From an uncultured Bacteroidales bacterium (GTDB lineage: Bacteria > Bacteroidota > Bacteroidia > Bacteroidales > Muribaculaceae), in contig CACZNH010000024.1 in the NCBI GenBank assembly GCA_902782465.1, positions 1 to 34,095 of the forward strand: a stretch of DNA of 34,095 nucleotides, written 5' to 3'. The translations under genes and the position numbers were made by a program. The notes under the pieces are model-generated. The model worked only from the letters and a program-made list of their open reading frames with translations, searched no databases and had not been told where the DNA came from. Positions 17,083-24,921 of this stretch are shown here, in pieces. Every line of letters starts with the position of its first letter. Positions within the stretch are counted from its first letter, which is position 1.

Positions 17083-19539
17083 TCAGCTGCCCAAGATGAT
17101 GCCGATGATGAAGTTGATGTCTGAGATATTGACGGTGCCGTCGTGGTTGAGGTCGGCGGTTGCGGGGGCCGTTGTGCCGCCCAGGATGATGTTGATGAGG
17201 TAGTTGATGTCGGTGATATTGACTGCCCCGTCGCCGTTCACGTCACCGGTGAGGCCCTGCGGGGCTATATAGTTGGGATAGTGGCAATAAAAGGTCTTCA
17301 TCGCCAACTGCTGCTCACCTGCTGCGGCATTCTTGTCGAGGGTGAACTTGATGGTCTTGATGGTGATGGGAAAGGTGCCCACCTTGTCGGCACCGCCCAG
17401 GGCTTCGAGGTCCAGCAGCACCAGGTGGTCCACGCCTGGCGCAAAGGCCTCGGCGCCGTCCGCCGGGTCGATTCTCATGTAGTTGGATAAGGTGTTGTAG
17501 CGGTTGCGGGCGTCAAACTGCACATAGCTCACCGGCATCGAGCAGTAGAACACCAGGGCGACGGTGTCGGGCAGGCTATACAGGGTCAAGTCCTTGGACA
17601 TCTGCAGGTAAGGGGCGCGGTTGGTGCTGTAGGTGAAGGTGATGTCGCCCGTAGCCTCGTCGATGGCAATATTTTTGGCTCCCGAGCCCTTCAGCGTCCA
17701 TCCGTCCCACGTGTGGTACAGGTAAGGCGCAGGGCTGATTTCTACCGTCACCATGGTGCTGTCGCTGAACTCCCCGATGCTGCAACCCAGCTGCGTCTCG
17801 CCATTAGCCAGGCCGCGCAGCACGCCATCGTCCACGGTGACGATGCTGCTGTCGCCGACGCTCCAATTCAGGGTTGCAGGGTCATAGAAATAGGTATTGG
17901 TGTTCACCGTGGCGGTGACCTCGATGGGATAGTCGCGGTTGTCGATGACGATGGGTTTCAGGGCGATGGCGGGCTGCGCATCCATAACGCGCACCGTCAC
18001 TGTTGCCTCCATCTCGCCCAGTGTTGCCGTGAGGGTTCCCGTCGAGGAGGGGCCGCCGGCCATGAACGTGTCGCCGCCTGCCGTGCCCAGGGATTCCTCG
18101 CACGAGAGCGACACGCCCTGCACGTCCTGGTCAACCAGTTCGCCGATGCGGTTATAGCCCAGGATGCGCGGCTTGATGGTCGAGTAGCTGGGAACGTCCA
18201 GGCGGAACTCGTCGAAGGCGATGCTTGCCAACTCGTTGTCCTCCTCGCCCACGGCCTCGACGAGCCAGCCGCAGGCCACAGCACGCGGTGTGCCCTCAGT
18301 GGTGGTGTTGATGATTTTGCCGAACAGCATCATCTCGGCCGAGCCGCCGGCATCCATATTGACGATTTCGGTTACATCGGGGCACATCTGCTTCAGGATC
18401 TGGCAGGCGTCGGCCGTGGGGCAACCGGCAGAGGTGCCGTAGAGCGGGCTGGTCGATTTGTCGATGACCAGCAGGTAGAGGTGCTTGCCGTCAGCGCTGG
18501 AGCCGTAGCAGGTGCGGGAATAGACCTGGCTGTTGTAGGTCTCGTCATAGTTGCGGCCCAGCAACTCGCCATTGTGCATGACGGGCGCATTGCCCCACAC
18601 CAGGTTCTCCAAGTCAGGGCGCATGCCATAGTTCTCGGCCTCGAGGACGGTCCAAAACGACGTGATTTCTATCTCATCGCCCTCGGCAAGGGCTGCCATC
18701 GCCGCCTTGTTGGCATCGCCACTGACGGTCAGGCAGGCGTCATAGTCGCCCAGCGTCTGGCGGTCGGCATCGGGGACGATATGGGAGATGACGAACGTCA
18801 TCGGGGCATTGTTGGTCCAGGCGCTGCCCTCGGCCAGGGTCAGGTAGTAGTTGTCGGTGTGGTTGTTGCCGCGCTCGTTGAAGCCCGTCCAGTTGTCCTC
18901 AAACTCTCGCGTGCGGGTGTAATTGGGTCCCCACAGGCAGATTTCACCCGCCACGGCACGGCGGTTCACGTTGTGATAGACCAGCGGCTGCGCCAACTTG
19001 TCGGCGGTGATGGTGCCGTCCCATTGCAGGCGTCCCAGCACCAGCGTCTTGTCATGGGTAATGCCTGCTGCTGCCGAACGCTCCGGTCCGCCGTTCCACC
19101 AGTCCCAGGTGGTGTTGTCGTTGACCAGCACGGTATCGTTGCGAATCACGCCGCCCAGCGGGGTGCCCAGCTGGAAAGAGCTCCACGGCGCTCCATTGCC
19201 GCCCACGACCCAGAAGTTGGCGTTGCAGCCCACCACAGGGCGCTTGGTAGCCGTGCGGTTGCGCGTATAGGCGTTGGCGAGCGCCTCGGTGCGGCCCACG
19301 GTGTTGTAGCCGATGGTCGTTTCCACACGGTTGTTGGGATTGTTCAGGTCCACCTCGGTCACATAGACGTTGAGCGGATAATCGGGAATGCGCACTATCG
19401 TGTTGACCATTCCCGGCCCCACCTGGCGGTGAACCAGCGTGTCAGCACGATAAGTCTTTTCGTTGATGACGAAATCAGCGTGGGCAGTGCCGACGGCGAA
19501 TGCCACAAGCAGCATCAGCAAGAGGTTTTTTCTATTCAT
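17083..19539 (-). CDS. Secreted phosphodiester glycosidase-family protein with Ig-like and dockerin-like domains
   Basis: A long exported protein, 818 residues from the ATG at 19539. Signal: NLLLMLLVAFAVGTAHA. The catalytic-type domain belongs to the NAGPA (phosphodiester alpha-GlcNAcase) family, marked by GCNANFWVVGGNGAPWS and by IVNMDAGGSAEMMLFGKIIN with TPRAVACGWLV, the family's Asp-Gly-Gly-Ser-like signature (here Asp-Ala-Gly-Gly-Ser). Next is a bacterial Ig-like region (LNWSVGDSSIVTVDDGVLRGL), then a beta-rich binding-like region, and last a dockerin-like domain (final 55 residues; DVNGDGAVNITD and DLNHDGTVNISD). Reading is open to 19575, but the promoter boxes at 19573-19603 exclude that start. 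It may act on phosphodiester-linked sugars of host or microbial glycans (inference). Confidence 0.88.
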   Translation of the reverse strand: MNRKNLLLMLLVAFAVGTAHADFVINEKTYRADTLVHRQVGPGMVNTIVRIPDYPLNVYVTEVDLNNPNNRVETTIGYNTVGRTEALANAYTRNRTATKRPVVGCNANFWVVGGNGAPWSSFQLGTPLGGVIRNDTVLVNDNTTWDWWNGGPERSAAAGITHDKTLVLGRLQWDGTITADKLAQPLVYHNVNRRAVAGEICLWGPNYTRTREFEDNWTGFNERGNNHTDNYYLTLAEGSAWTNNAPMTFVISHIVPDADRQTLGDYDACLTVSGDANKAAMAALAEGDEIEITSFWTVLEAENYGMRPDLENLVWGNAPVMHNGELLGRNYDETYNSQVYSRTCYGSSADGKHLYLLVIDKSTSPLYGTSAGCPTADACQILKQMCPDVTEIVNMDAGGSAEMMLFGKIINTTTEGTPRAVACGWLVEAVGEEDNELASIAFDEFRLDVPSYSTIKPRILGYNRIGELVDQDVQGVSLSCEESLGTAGGDTFMAGGPSSTGTLTATLGEMEATVTVRVMDAQPAIALKPIVIDNRDYPIEVTATVNTNTYFYDPATLNWSVGDSSIVTVDDGVLRGLANGETQLGCSIGEFSDSTMVTVEISPAPYLYHTWDGWTLKGSGAKNIAIDEATGDITFTYSTNRAPYLQMSKDLTLYSLPDTVALVFYCSMPVSYVQFDARNRYNTLSNYMRIDPADGAEAFAPGVDHLVLLDLEALGGADKVGTFPITIKTIKFTLDKNAAAGEQQLAMKTFYCHYPNYIAPQGLTGDVNGDGAVNITDINYLINIILGGTTAPATADLNHDGTVNISDINFIIGIILGS

Positions 19540-19572
19540 CATAATCCAGTCGTTGTTATGGTTATCATGATG

Positions 19573-19603
19573 CAAAGATAACCCTTACCAATGACTTTTC
19601 AAA
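19573..19603 (-). promoter_or_regulatory. Promoter of the phosphodiester glycosidase gene
   Basis: Minus strand: TTTG (19600-19603), 19 bases, TATCTTTG (19573-19580). Transcription should begin near 19566, which fixes the start codon at 19539 or 19542 and rules out the upstream in-frame Met. Confidence 0.8.
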
Positions 19604-19619
19604 GAAAGAAATAAAAAAC

Positions 19620-19742
19620 TTAGCGCCTTAGCGTGGGGCAAAGGAATGCGGATGCCAGATAGAATTCAGCATGCGAGGGAGTCGCCCTGCGGGCGACTAA
19701 AAATTTTAGCGCCTTAGCGTGGGGCATAGGAATGCGGATGCC
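19620..19742. repeat. 37-bp direct repeats around a perfect 8-bp palindrome
   Basis: Copies at 19620-19656 and 19706-19742 (one mismatch) begin TTAGCGCCTTAGCGTGGGGC and end GCGGATGCC. Between them AGTCGCCC, TGC, GGGCGACT (19680-19698) is a perfect stem. The GCGGATGCC end is shared with the core of the heptad elements elsewhere. The minus strand has no T-run after the stem, so it is not a terminator for the acyltransferase gene. Confidence 0.75.
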
Positions 19743-19770
19743 CCTCAGAATTTTCAGTTGTTTGAGTGTA

Positions 19771-20841
19771 TTATTTTCCGACGATGTAGCGGCGCAGGGG
19801 GGTCGTCTTGAGCAGCAGCACGAGCAGCCAGCAGACGATGAAGGCAATAATGCCGCTCACCAGGCTATCTACGACCCAATGGGTGCGGGCGAGCCACGGT
19901 GTGAGGGGCCATACGACCTGCCGCAGTACCAGCATCTGGCTGAGGTAGATGCCCAGGGTGCACTTGCTCAGCAACGGCCACCATGTGGCTGTAGCGGGAT
20001 GGTCCTTGCGGTCGTAGCGGCGCGGGGCAAAGTGCTGTACCAGCAGGAAAATCAGCGTAGCCATGGCGATGTTGTTGACGCTGATGTCGCAGGTAATGGT
20101 GTCGATGTGCTGCTGCCATGTAATGCCGAAATTGCCCTGCACCAGAAACTCCAGCAGGGGCATCACCACGATGCCGAAGACCAGCAGCAGCGCCCATTTC
20201 CAGCCTTGGCCACGGGTGAACAGCGGCAGGCCATAGCGGTGCAGGTAATAGCCCAGCAGCACGTAGCCGTAGTAGTTGGCAAAGGCGCCAAACATATTGT
20301 GGCTGTACTGCGAGGCCTCCATGAAAATGCCGTGCTGATAAGGGATAAACGAGGAGAGCACCCACAGCACCAGCACCACCTCCACACCGCGCTTGCCGAT
20401 AGCGGTGATGCACTTGCTCACCAGCGGCAGGGTCACATAGATGACCGCCAGCACATAGACGTACCACAGCAGTCCCTCGACGGGATGGAAGAGGATGGAC
20501 GTGAGCAGGCGGGGCGTGAAATTGTGCAACAGGAAGGCGTGCTCAAGCAGATAGACGACGGTCCAGATGGCCAGCGGCGGCAGAATCACGAGCAGGCGAC
20601 GCTTAACGAAGCGGCGGCCGGGCATGGTCACGGGCAGCAACAGGGCGCCCGTAATCATGAAAAACAGGTTGCAATTTACCGCCACCAGCACGGTATAGAC
20701 CGCTCCGGCAATGGACGGGGTATTGTAATAAATATCGTATTGGCGGATGGGCGTGTGGATGAGGATGACCAGCAGGCAAGCGATGACACGCAGGATGTCA
20801 AGATAAGGAATTCGTCGCTGCAGTTTGGCCTCGCTCAACAT
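19771..20841 (-). CDS. Membrane acyltransferase, family 3
   Basis: A 356-residue integral membrane protein of the acyltransferase 3 family (OafA/WecH-like), which O-acetylates surface sugars or other small targets. The N-terminus has the family start RIPYLDILRVIACLLVILIHTP, with the conserved Arg and His; then CNLFFMITGALLL. About ten hydrophobic segments follow (for example LLVILPPLAIWTVVYLLEH, YGYVLLGYYLHRY, LLLVFGIVVMPLLEFL). It starts directly after a 4 x 14-base repeat. There are no neighbours of surface glycan synthesis, so the substrate is unknown. Confidence 0.88.
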   Translation of the reverse strand: MLSEAKLQRRIPYLDILRVIACLLVILIHTPIRQYDIYYNTPSIAGAVYTVLVAVNCNLFFMITGALLLPVTMPGRRFVKRRLLVILPPLAIWTVVYLLEHAFLLHNFTPRLLTSILFHPVEGLLWYVYVLAVIYVTLPLVSKCITAIGKRGVEVVLVLWVLSSFIPYQHGIFMEASQYSHNMFGAFANYYGYVLLGYYLHRYGLPLFTRGQGWKWALLLVFGIVVMPLLEFLVQGNFGITWQQHIDTITCDISVNNIAMATLIFLLVQHFAPRRYDRKDHPATATWWPLLSKCTLGIYLSQMLVLRQVVWPLTPWLARTHWVVDSLVSGIIAFIVCWLLVLLLKTTPLRRYIVGK

Positions 20842-20843
20842 TT

Positions 20844-20935
20844 TTCAGTCTTCAGTTTTCAGTCTTCAGTTTTCAGTCTTCAGTTTTCAGTCTTCAGTTT
20901 GCGGATGCCACTGAAAACTGAGAACTGACAACTAA
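20844..20935. repeat. Composite element with an exact 4 x 14-base array before the acyltransferase gene
   Basis: 20844-20899 is four perfect copies of TTCAGTCTTCAGTT, that is eight heptads whose last base alternates C and T. Then GCGGATGCC, then an opposed CTGAAAACTGAGAACTGACAACT arm and a looser TATCTATTAACTATTATC tail. In the sense of the acyltransferase gene, ACTGAAA units end two bases before its ATG. Confidence 0.85.
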
Positions 20936-20941
20936 TATCTA

Positions 20942-21421
20942 TTAACTATTATCTAATATCAGCGCTACGGCATAGGCGGCAATGCCCTCGCCGCGGCCCG
21001 TGTAGCCCAACTTCTCGGTCGTGGTGGCCTTGATGGACACCTGGTCCAGGTCACAGCCCATGCAGGCTGCCATTTCCTGCTGCATGGCGGGGATGTGGGG
21101 ATTGAGTTTGGGTTGCTCGGCACAGATGGTGATGTCACAGTTGCCCAAACGATAGCCCTTGTCGGCCAGCAGCTGCATGACATGACGCAGCAGCAGGCGG
21201 CTGTCGATGCCCTTGTAGCGCGGGTCAGTATCAGGGAAATGGTAACCGATGTCACGCAGGGCGGCAGCACCCAGCAGGGCGTCACACAGGGCGTGGATGG
21301 CAACGTCGGCATCGCTATGGCCGAGCAGGCCCTTGTCCCAGGGAATATTGACACCGCCCAGCCAGAGCTCGCGACCCTCGACCAGGCGATGAACGTCAAA
21401 TCCCATTCCCACGCGTGTCAT
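20942..21421 (-). CDS. ispF: 2-C-methyl-D-erythritol 2,4-cyclodiphosphate synthase
   Basis: Fifth step of the MEP isoprenoid pathway: forms the cyclic diphosphate and releases CMP. 159 residues, the normal size. Zinc ligands are Asp9 and His11 (GFDVH) and His43 ([11 protein letters not shown]); [20 protein letters not shown] and the C-terminal [22 protein letters not shown] are family signatures. The start ATG directly follows an ACTGAAA heptad array. Other MEP genes are not in the window. Very secure. Confidence 0.97.
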   Translation of the reverse strand: MTRVGMGFDVHRLVEGRELWLGGVNIPWDKGLLGHSDADVAIHALCDALLGAAALRDIGYHFPDTDPRYKGIDSRLLLRHVMQLLADKGYRLGNCDITICAEQPKLNPHIPAMQQEMAACMGCDLDQVSIKATTTEKLGYTGRGEGIAAYAVALILDNS

Positions 21422-21424
21422 CTT

Positions 21425-21500
21425 TTCAGTTTTCAGTTCTCAGTTTTCAGTTGTCAGTTGTCAGCGGCATCCGCATTCAACTGACGCCTGAAAACTGACA
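21425..21500. repeat. Composite heptad element between porV and ispF
   Basis: TTCAGTT-type heptads (21425-21463) begin three bases from the ispF start codon. A hairpin with CAGTTG/CAACTG and GCGG/CCGC arms (21455-21483) follows and is the second copy of the 4396-4424 hairpin, differing in one base. The right arm is CTGAAAACTGACAAC. Confidence 0.8.
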
Positions 21501-21513
21501 ACAACTTTGTTGA

Positions 21514-22704
21514 TTAACGGCCAAACAGGTCCTTGATGCCGTCCATGTCGAACGACAGGGTGAAGCGCAGCGTCTGGTCCAGCGGGCTGTCCTGAGCCGT
21601 GGCAATCATGTAGCTGGCGTCAATCTTCAGCACCTGAAGCGAGAAGCCGGCACCCATACCGAAGTACTGGCGGTTGCCCGCGAACTTGCTCTCGTAGTAG
21701 TAACCGCCACGCAGGAAGAACTTCTGGTCGTAGGCATACTCGGCGCCCACCGAATAGGTAATGCGCTTGGCAAAGTGGTCCTTGAAGCTGTCAAAGATTC
21801 CTGCAATCGACGATTTGTCCTTCCATTCCTGCTCTGCTTTGCTGAAAGCCTCATAGTCAGGCTCTCCGCTGCCAGAATCAAAATCCGCTAAGCGGGGCTT
21901 GGCAGGCACCATCATCTTGTTGGCATCGACCGAGAGAGTGAGATTGTTAAAGTCGGCCAGCGGGAACGTAAACGCCGTACCGATTTTCAGGTTAGCAGGC
22001 AGATAGGCGGGATTGTTGCCGTGGTCATAAGAAACTTTAGAACCAATGTTCGACAAATTGAAACCCAGCGACCACTGGCACTCGTTACGCCCGATAATGG
22101 GGTAAGTGGTATAGTAGCCCGACAGGTCGGCCGCGAATGCCGATGCACTCGACGTCAATTCGCCCGTACTCATGTCTCCCATGCCCAGGTCACTGTAGAT
22201 GTAACGCAGCACAACGCCCATCGAGAATTTTTCACTCAGTTTGCGGCTGTAGCCCAGGTCCACCGACAACTCAAACGGGTTGATGGTAGCCACCGCCGTA
22301 CCGCCCTCGGTCGCCTGCACCTCGCCCAGCGAGAAATAGCGCAGCGAGGCACTCACCGCCTGGTTGTCACCACTACCGATTTTGTAGTATCCGCTAAGGT
22401 TCGCCAGATAAATGTCATTGACAATCTTGCGCAACCAGGGCGTGTAGGACAGCGAGACGCCAGCCCGGCTGAAGGCAAAGGCATACTTCGAGGGGTTCCA
22501 GAACTGCGAGTTCACGTCAGGGTCGGTGGCGGCACCCAGGTCACCCATCGACGCGCCACGAGCATCAGGAGCAATGCTCAACGAGGTCACACCGGTGGTT
22601 ATGGGATTGAACTCAGTCTCCTTGATATAATCGCCATCTTGGGCCCATACCGTCAGGGTGGTTGCCATCAGTGCGATGGCAAGTATCGATTTCTTCAATT
22701 TCAT
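21514..22704 (-). CDS. porV: Type IX secretion outer-membrane protein PorV
   Basis: A 396-residue outer-membrane beta-barrel of the PorV (LptO) group, FadL-like, which carries type IX cargo from the translocon to the attachment complex. Signal peptide KSILAIALMATTLTVWAQ, then TGVTSLSIAPDARGASMGDLGAATDPDVNSQFWNPSKYAF, the typical PorV start. Many amphipathic strands (LSVDLGYSRKLSEKFSMGVVLRYIYSDLG) follow, and the chain ends in a strand closing with Phe-Gly-Arg (TLSFDMDGIKDLFGR). The other type IX genes are not in the window. It implies that the cell exports proteins by this route, although the secreted proteins here end in dockerin-like domains. Confidence 0.9.
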   Translation of the reverse strand: MKLKKSILAIALMATTLTVWAQDGDYIKETEFNPITTGVTSLSIAPDARGASMGDLGAATDPDVNSQFWNPSKYAFAFSRAGVSLSYTPWLRKIVNDIYLANLSGYYKIGSGDNQAVSASLRYFSLGEVQATEGGTAVATINPFELSVDLGYSRKLSEKFSMGVVLRYIYSDLGMGDMSTGELTSSASAFAADLSGYYTTYPIIGRNECQWSLGFNLSNIGSKVSYDHGNNPAYLPANLKIGTAFTFPLADFNNLTLSVDANKMMVPAKPRLADFDSGSGEPDYEAFSKAEQEWKDKSSIAGIFDSFKDHFAKRITYSVGAEYAYDQKFFLRGGYYYESKFAGNRQYFGMGAGFSLQVLKIDASYMIATAQDSPLDQTLRFTLSFDMDGIKDLFGR

Positions 22705-22776
22705 TTCTTCTATTCGGCAAAATTGGTTTGTCTATACCTACATTAACTTAGAAAACCGCGTTTTATTGTATTTTGT

Positions 22777-22842
22777 CCTTAGTTTCTAGTTTCTAGTCCC
22801 CTAGTTGGCATCCGCCTAATACCTAAAACCTAATGCCTAAAA
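22777..22842. repeat. Composite heptad element between the C69 peptidase gene and porV
   Basis: CCTTAGT, TTCTAGT, TTCTAGT and a CCCCTAGT unit, then TGGCATCCGC, then CCTAATA, CCTAAAA, CCTAATG, CCTAAAA (22815-22842). The second array includes the stop codon of the C69 gene (22837-22839), as the NNNCTAA array does for sufD. Confidence 0.75.
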
Positions 22843-24447
22843 TCCGTTCCACGTCTGGAGCCAGAAGTCGTGTGCCATCTGCTGCCAGCGGTAGGCGGCA
22901 GCGCCCAGGGCGTCGGCGGTGCAGTCGTTGAGGTAGCGGGCGGCCTTGTCCTTGTCGGTGGCGTTGAGCTCCTGCCAGGTGCGCTCCACCATGGGCAGCT
23001 CGCGCAGGCCCTTCTCCAGGAAGTGGTCACGGGCGGGCTCCAACGTCTTGCGGAAGATGCCCCAGCGCAGTGATGCCAAGCGGTTGGCCTTGCGGAACTG
23101 CCACAGCGGACTGTTGTCGTCCTCGGCGCTGTGACCGCACACCTTGAGGGCCGACGGCAGGTCGGTATTACCGCAATAGATGGGGAATCGGGGACTCTGG
23201 CCCGGGTTGTCGAGCGCTACCCATGCCACGCCGCCCACCTCGTCAGGGAGCCACGAGCGCAGCTGGATGACGGTGCTGTAGGAGCACCAGGGAACGCTGA
23301 CGGTGCGGGTCCACTTCATCGCCGAGTCGCCCATGGCGTAGAACATCGCCAGCTGCTGGTTGGTAATCCAGGGGTTAGCGACAGGCGAGACGATGCTGTC
23401 AGGCTCATTCTCGACCAAGTTGCCGTCTTTGTCCTTGCGCATGGGGTTGGGAATCTTGTGGCGGGCACTCAGGTCCAGCGGGGTACCCTCGTAGTAGCTG
23501 CCCAGCAGGCGCGACACGTCCTCGACGCTCACCTTCTTGTCGGGCTTGACGCTCACGGGCAGATTCTCGATGCTGTCGGTCAAGTTGAGCGACGGAGCGA
23601 GCTGCTGCAGGATGTACAGCTCACGGATGCTGTAGTTCTTCACCTCCTTGAGGTAGTTGGTACCGCTGTAGGCCTTCCAGAAACAAAACGGCTCCTTTCC
23701 GTCCCACAGTTTTAGCTTCTTGGCGACGTCAAACACGTTGTCCGACGCCATATAGTGGTCGGGGTCACTGAGGTCGAGCGTGCCGATGCGCGAGATGTTG
23801 GCCGACACCGCCACCTCGTCGTCTGGAATGCGCACAGCGGCCCACACGCCGCCCACCTTCTTGGGACCCTCGCCGAAAATCTCAAACAACCAAGCCTCAT
23901 TCTTGTCAGCGATGGTCAGGCACTCACCGCTGTCGCCGTAGCCGTATTTCTTCACCAGGTCACCCATCAGGCGGATGGCCTCGCGCGCCGTCGTACAACG
24001 CTCCAGGGCAATGCGTGACAGTTCCTCAATCATGAAGATGCCCTTCTCGTTGAGCAACGTGTCGCGACCGCTGATAGTCGTCTCGCCCATCGCCAGCTGC
24101 TTCTCGTTCAGGCACGGATAGGCCGTGTCCAGGAAACGGTAAGTGTGACGCACCTGCGGGATGACGCCCAGGCGCGGCATGCCAGTGCTATCGGCAGCGC
24201 TGCGGGTATGGAAACGGTTCTTATAGACAGCAGTAACCGTGTCACGCTCATAGTCGCGGGCAGGCACCACCGTCATCCACGTGCGGTAACGCGCATCGCA
24301 GGTGTGCGACGTGATCACCGACCCGTCAGCACTCGCCGCACGACCCACCATGATACTCGTACACGACTCCGTCATGCGCTCAGCCTCCTGAGCATCGACA
24401 CCCACAGCAAACGCCATCATCAAGACAGCCACAAAAACTTTCTTCAT
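22837..24447 (-). CDS. C69-family dipeptidase
   Basis: An exported dipeptidase of family C69, N-terminal nucleophile type, 536 residues. Signal peptide VFVAVLMMAFAVGVDA; the expected nucleophile is Cys29 in MTESCTSIMVGRAASADGSV, which would be exposed by cleavage of a short propeptide. ARYRTWMTVVPARDYERDT, the GSGECLTIADKNEAWLFEIFG-like middle (GDSGECLT) and NISRIGTLDLSDPDHYMASDNV agree with the family. It probably trims peptides in the periplasm for amino acid uptake. Own promoter at 24492-24523. The stop codon falls inside a heptad array. Confidence 0.92.
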   Translation of the reverse strand: MKKVFVAVLMMAFAVGVDAQEAERMTESCTSIMVGRAASADGSVITSHTCDARYRTWMTVVPARDYERDTVTAVYKNRFHTRSAADSTGMPRLGVIPQVRHTYRFLDTAYPCLNEKQLAMGETTISGRDTLLNEKGIFMIEELSRIALERCTTAREAIRLMGDLVKKYGYGDSGECLTIADKNEAWLFEIFGEGPKKVGGVWAAVRIPDDEVAVSANISRIGTLDLSDPDHYMASDNVFDVAKKLKLWDGKEPFCFWKAYSGTNYLKEVKNYSIRELYILQQLAPSLNLTDSIENLPVSVKPDKKVSVEDVSRLLGSYYEGTPLDLSARHKIPNPMRKDKDGNLVENEPDSIVSPVANPWITNQQLAMFYAMGDSAMKWTRTVSVPWCSYSTVIQLRSWLPDEVGGVAWVALDNPGQSPRFPIYCGNTDLPSALKVCGHSAEDDNSPLWQFRKANRLASLRWGIFRKTLEPARDHFLEKGLRELPMVERTWQELNATDKDKAARYLNDCTADALGAAAYRWQQMAHDFWLQTWNGF

Positions 24448-24491
24448 ATCATTTTTTGTAATGTTAATGTCTTCAGTTAAAACTCAAGCCA

Positions 24492-24523
24492 CAAAGATAC
24501 TGCAACCAGAACACAATGCCAAA
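24492..24523 (-). promoter_or_regulatory. Promoter of the C69 dipeptidase gene
   Basis: Minus strand: TTTG (24520-24523), 20 bases, TATCTTTG (24492-24499), about 45 bases before the ATG. Confidence 0.75.
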
Positions 24524-24540
24524 TTTTGTGCAAGCAGAAT

Positions 24541-24577
24541 GAAAAAGAGCCAGCACCTGAGGCGTCTGTCAAGGCTC
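24541..24577 (-). terminator. Terminator at the end of the small membrane protein gene
   Basis: GAGCC/GGCTC with weaker inner pairing (TGA/TCA), followed on the minus strand by TTTTTC. The stop codon at 24569-24571 lies inside the loop. This supports the short reading frame as a real transcribed gene. Confidence 0.55.
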
Positions 24578-24748
24578 ATACTGCTGGCACCAGTAGTGTA
24601 ACCACAACAGGAGAACGATCACCACGGCACAGAACAGTTTGTTCCAGACTGAGATGTCACCGACAATTGATGGCGCCCAGCACACAGCTGTCATCAGCAC
24701 ACCTGCTACAACATGAATTGTTACCAAAAAAAACTTGTCCTTGTTCAT
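24569..24748 (-). CDS. Small membrane protein, unknown function
   Basis: 59 residues from the ATG at 24748, with two hydrophobic stretches (FFLVTIHVVAGVLMTAVCWAP and LFCAVVIVLLLWLHYWC) joined by a short polar turn. No family recognised. Evidence that it is real: it ends in a hairpin with a T-run, it fills an otherwise empty space before the C69 promoter, and an ATG with an A-rich leader precedes it. It is divergent from the DUF2779 gene. No clear -7 box is seen upstream. Confidence 0.5.
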   Translation of the reverse strand: MNKDKFFLVTIHVVAGVLMTAVCWAPSIVGDISVWNKLFCAVVIVLLLWLHYWCQQYEP

Positions 24749-24858
24749 AATCACTAAAATTTACTGTTTTATTTTTTGGCGATAATATGTAAACAAGCCC
24801 CAGAAAATCAAAACGAAAACTGATATAAAATTAAACAGGTTGCTTTTTTAACATATGG

Positions 24859-24889
24859 TTGCACATAAGGAGACAAATCGTTATCTTTG
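24859..24889 (+). promoter_or_regulatory. Promoter of the DUF2779 gene
   Basis: TTG (24859-24861), 20 bases, TATCTTTG (24882-24889). The start of transcription near 24896 excludes the possible upstream start at 24859 and selects the ATG at 24922. Confidence 0.75.
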
Positions 24890-24921
24890 CACCCAATAAT
24901 CAACCATTTTATCATTATTTC

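Noticed and set aside
17713-19581. A 622-codon open frame on the plus strand opposite the NAGPA-family gene
   Set aside because: It is a codon-position shadow in a GC-rich gene: Val/Ala/His/Gln-rich with no domain, and the minus strand encodes a signal peptide, a catalytic signature and a dockerin.
19680-19698. Perfect palindrome as terminator of the acyltransferase gene
   Set aside because: On the minus strand the T-run precedes the stem instead of following it.
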